Shown here: positions 63,041-64,000 of the stretch, piece after piece
Layout of the letters: every line of letters begins with the position of its first letter
Position numbering within the stretch: the stretch's first letter is position 1
Source: Caldithrix sp.
Lineage (GTDB): Bacteria > Zhuqueibacterota > Zhuqueibacteria > Thermofontimicrobiales > Sulfurfontimicrobiaceae
NCBI GenBank assembly: GCA_020722815.1
Contig: DYKB01000001.1
Location: forward strand, 273,112-337,111
Length of the DNA: 64,000 bases
Reading direction: 5' to 3'
Translations under genes and position numbers: made by a program
The notes under the pieces: generated by a model
Databases searched by the model: none
What the model saw: the letters and a program-made list of their open reading frames with translations, nothing else
What the model was told of the DNA's origin: nothing

Positions 63041-63484
63041 ATGAAAAAAAAACGTGTTTATCTGGATAACTGCTATTTTAATCGACCCTTTGATGACCAA
63101 ATACTGGCAACCATCCGGATGGAAACAGAAGCGAAATTATATATTCAGGCTTCGATAAAGAATAATAAACTCGAGTTGCTATGGTCATTTATACTCGATT
63201 TGGAAAACGCGGCCAATCCATTCGAGGACAGGAAAGAAAATATTGCGGAATGGAAGCATATTGCTGTCCAATTTATTGATACGCTTGAATCAATCAGAAC
63301 ACAAGCAAAAATTTTTGAAAATAAGTTTAGGCTAAAGCCAAAGGATGCTTTACATCTGGCTTGCGCCATCGAGGGGGACTGTGACTATTTCATGACTACC
63401 GACAGGGATATTTTGAAACGAGTCACAATCAATACAATTAAAGTACTGTCTCCGATTGATTTTATTATATTGATGGAGGTTTAA
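63041..63484 (+). CDS. PIN-domain ribonuclease toxin (VapC-like)
   Basis: A 147-residue PIN-domain protein. The acidic metal-binding residues expected of the fold are visible: Asp9 in VYLDNCYFNRP, an acidic residue in the ILDLENAAN region, Asp in KPKDALHLA and Asp residues in YFMTTDRDIL. Such proteins cleave RNA, often tRNA, when not neutralised. The small gene directly downstream (no gap, start at 63485) is the likely antitoxin, an order opposite to the usual vapB-vapC. The pair lies between direct repeats (62887 and 63724), suggesting acquisition as a cassette (inference). Confidence 0.82.
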   Translation: MKKKRVYLDNCYFNRPFDDQILATIRMETEAKLYIQASIKNNKLELLWSFILDLENAANPFEDRKENIAEWKHIAVQFIDTLESIRTQAKIFENKFRLKPKDALHLACAIEGDCDYFMTTDRDILKRVTINTIKVLSPIDFIILMEV

Positions 63485-63697
63485 ATGAAAAGTGATACTT
63501 TGATTCGATACGAAGGCATGAAAATTCTTCGCGAACATTTGGGTTTAATTGAAGCGGAAAGATTTATTACCCTTATTAAACGTGAACCATTTGATTATAC
63601 GATGTGGCAGCGTGGTTTATGGCCCGGTAAAAGTGTTGATGAAATTTTTGAAGCGGCTCGTGAATTTCAGAAGCAAAATGTTAAAACAGAAGATTAA
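63485..63697 (+). CDS. Putative antitoxin partner of the PIN protein
   Basis: A 70-residue protein encoded immediately after the PIN toxin, with TGGAGG 5 bases before the ATG. It is mostly helical (RYEGMKILREHLGLIEAERFITLIKRE) with a Trp-containing middle (FDYTMWQRGLWPG) and a charged end. I know no named family, but its size, tight coupling and position suggest that it neutralises the toxin. No clear DNA-binding motif was seen, so autoregulation is uncertain. Confidence 0.7.
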   Translation: MKSDTLIRYEGMKILREHLGLIEAERFITLIKREPFDYTMWQRGLWPGKSVDEIFEAAREFQKQNVKTED

Positions 63698-63723
63698 TGA
63701 CTTTAATAGGGATAAAGCGATTC

Positions 63724-63751
63724 ATGTCAAAATTATTTGGGTCAAAATGAT
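63724..63751 (+). repeat. Direct repeat downstream of the toxin-antitoxin pair
   Basis: ATGTCAAAATTATTTGGGTC then AAAATGAT. It matches 62887-62914 at 27 of 28 positions in the same orientation, 837 bases apart, so it brackets the toxin-antitoxin genes. Confidence 0.75.
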
Positions 63752-63760
63752 TTAAAAAAT

Positions 63761-63848
63761 TCACGCAAAGCCGCGAAGGCGCAAAGATACGCAAAGAAGG
63801 GCGCGGTTTTGCTTTGCGTTTCTTTTGCGTCTCTGCGCCTTTGCGTGA
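63761..63848. repeat. Palindromic dispersed repeat (CACGCAAAGGCGCAAAGA type)
   Basis: The left half begins TCACGCAAAG and contains GGCGCAAAGATACGCAAAG; the right half is its approximate reverse complement, ending GCGCCTTTGCGTGA. The arms could form a long hairpin around GGGCGCGGTTTTG. It is of the same family as the shorter copy at 5781. The remaining bases to 64000 show no gene that I can support. Confidence 0.65.
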
Positions 63849-64000
63849 TTATTTTTGACTGTTTATTATGGTTTTGCTCCGGTTTGTACCATTTATCAGC
63901 CAGTTGATTAAAAACCTTATTGACCTTAGTAATACCCAATCTTCCGTCAGCATCAACCTTATTGCCTTATTGGTGGTGTTCCCGAAATAAGCGAATAAGG

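Noticed and set aside
62856..63044. 62-residue open frame touching the toxin start, as an upstream antitoxin
   Set aside because: It is partly made of the repeat sequence and has no domain-like pattern; the downstream 70-residue gene fits better.
62826..63751. Integron cassette with attC-type sites around the PIN pair
   Set aside because: The repeats lack the GTTRRRY/RYYYAAC core sites and no integrase is present.
63742..63939. Minus-strand 65-residue open frame near the window end
   Set aside because: Much of it is the palindromic repeat, and the upstream part has an in-frame stop; not supportable as a gene.
1..64000. CRISPR array or prophage
   Set aside because: No regularly spaced identical repeats, Cas genes, phage structural genes or integrases were seen.

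Overview
The window is A+T-rich, densely coding bacterial DNA and reads as a chromosome, not as a phage or plasmid. Three things point to a member of the Fibrobacteres-Chlorobi-Bacteroidetes (FCB) superphylum outside Bacteroidetes proper, perhaps a KSB1- or Calditrichota-like lineage (inference). These are a very large secreted protein ending in an NYPNPF / FlgD-like module of the type IX secretion kind, a PorV/PorQ-type barrel protein beside it, and multi-GAF sensor kinases with NtrC regulators. The best visible promoters are classical TTGAC(A/T)-N17-TAT(A/C)TT boxes, not the -33/-7 type of Bacteroidetes. The dispersed repeats are of a kind common in environmental FCB genomes.

Layout. (1) 34-5748: signalling block with a lone receiver, a four-GAF histidine kinase, a second receiver, a sigma54 activator and, on the minus strand, an OmpR-type regulator. 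(2) 5994-9370: a decaying locus. A divergent kinase and a NEW3-domain membrane protein are both cut at one junction near 6240. The ABC ATPase carries an in-frame TAG and the first permease a 1-nt frameshift; the second permease (9409-10875) is intact. (3) 10950-13395 minus: an anchored protein of unknown function and a D-aminoacylase. (4) 13987-24428: methyltransferase-ftsE-ftsX, hrcA-dnaJ, a ComEA-like protein, a PilM/PilN-like cassette, then rsmD-coaD-pta. (5) 24653-36929: TPR protein, a small secreted domain protein, a 2751-residue surface protein and a PorV/PorQ-TPR fusion. (6) 36963-41580: a partner-switching module with anti-sigma kinase and SpoIIE phosphatase on one 1244-residue chain, followed by a STAS protein. 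(7) 42142-43497: isocitrate dehydrogenase with an unusual CxxC/CxxC insertion, followed by a small palindromic element.

(8) 43933-50639: obgE, dprA, nine tRNA genes (including all four serine acceptors), tadA, a large-type SRP RNA and dnaX-ybaB-recR, an order resembling Bacillus tadA-scr-dnaX-yaaK-recR. (9) 50787-53090: pgsA, pgpA, cinA. (10) 53277-60112: membrane protein, EEP-family protein, mannose-1-phosphate guanylyltransferase with a small overlapping gene, PtsN-like protein, zinc-ribbon protein, acetyltransferase-like protein and epimerase. (11) 60136-62580: SppA-type protease fused to a barrel-like N-terminus. (12) 62602-64000: terminator, repeats and a PIN-domain toxin-antitoxin pair between direct repeats.

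The most noteworthy observations are the zinc-ribbon-like insertion in the active-site loop of isocitrate dehydrogenase, the kinase-plus-phosphatase protein sharing a winged-helix-like module with its STAS partner, the single-junction decay of the NEW3/ABC locus, the SppA-barrel fusion, and the small mobile or structured elements around 24.5, 43.5-43.9 and 62.8-63.8 kb. No CRISPR array, integrase, prophage or complete insertion sequence was seen.
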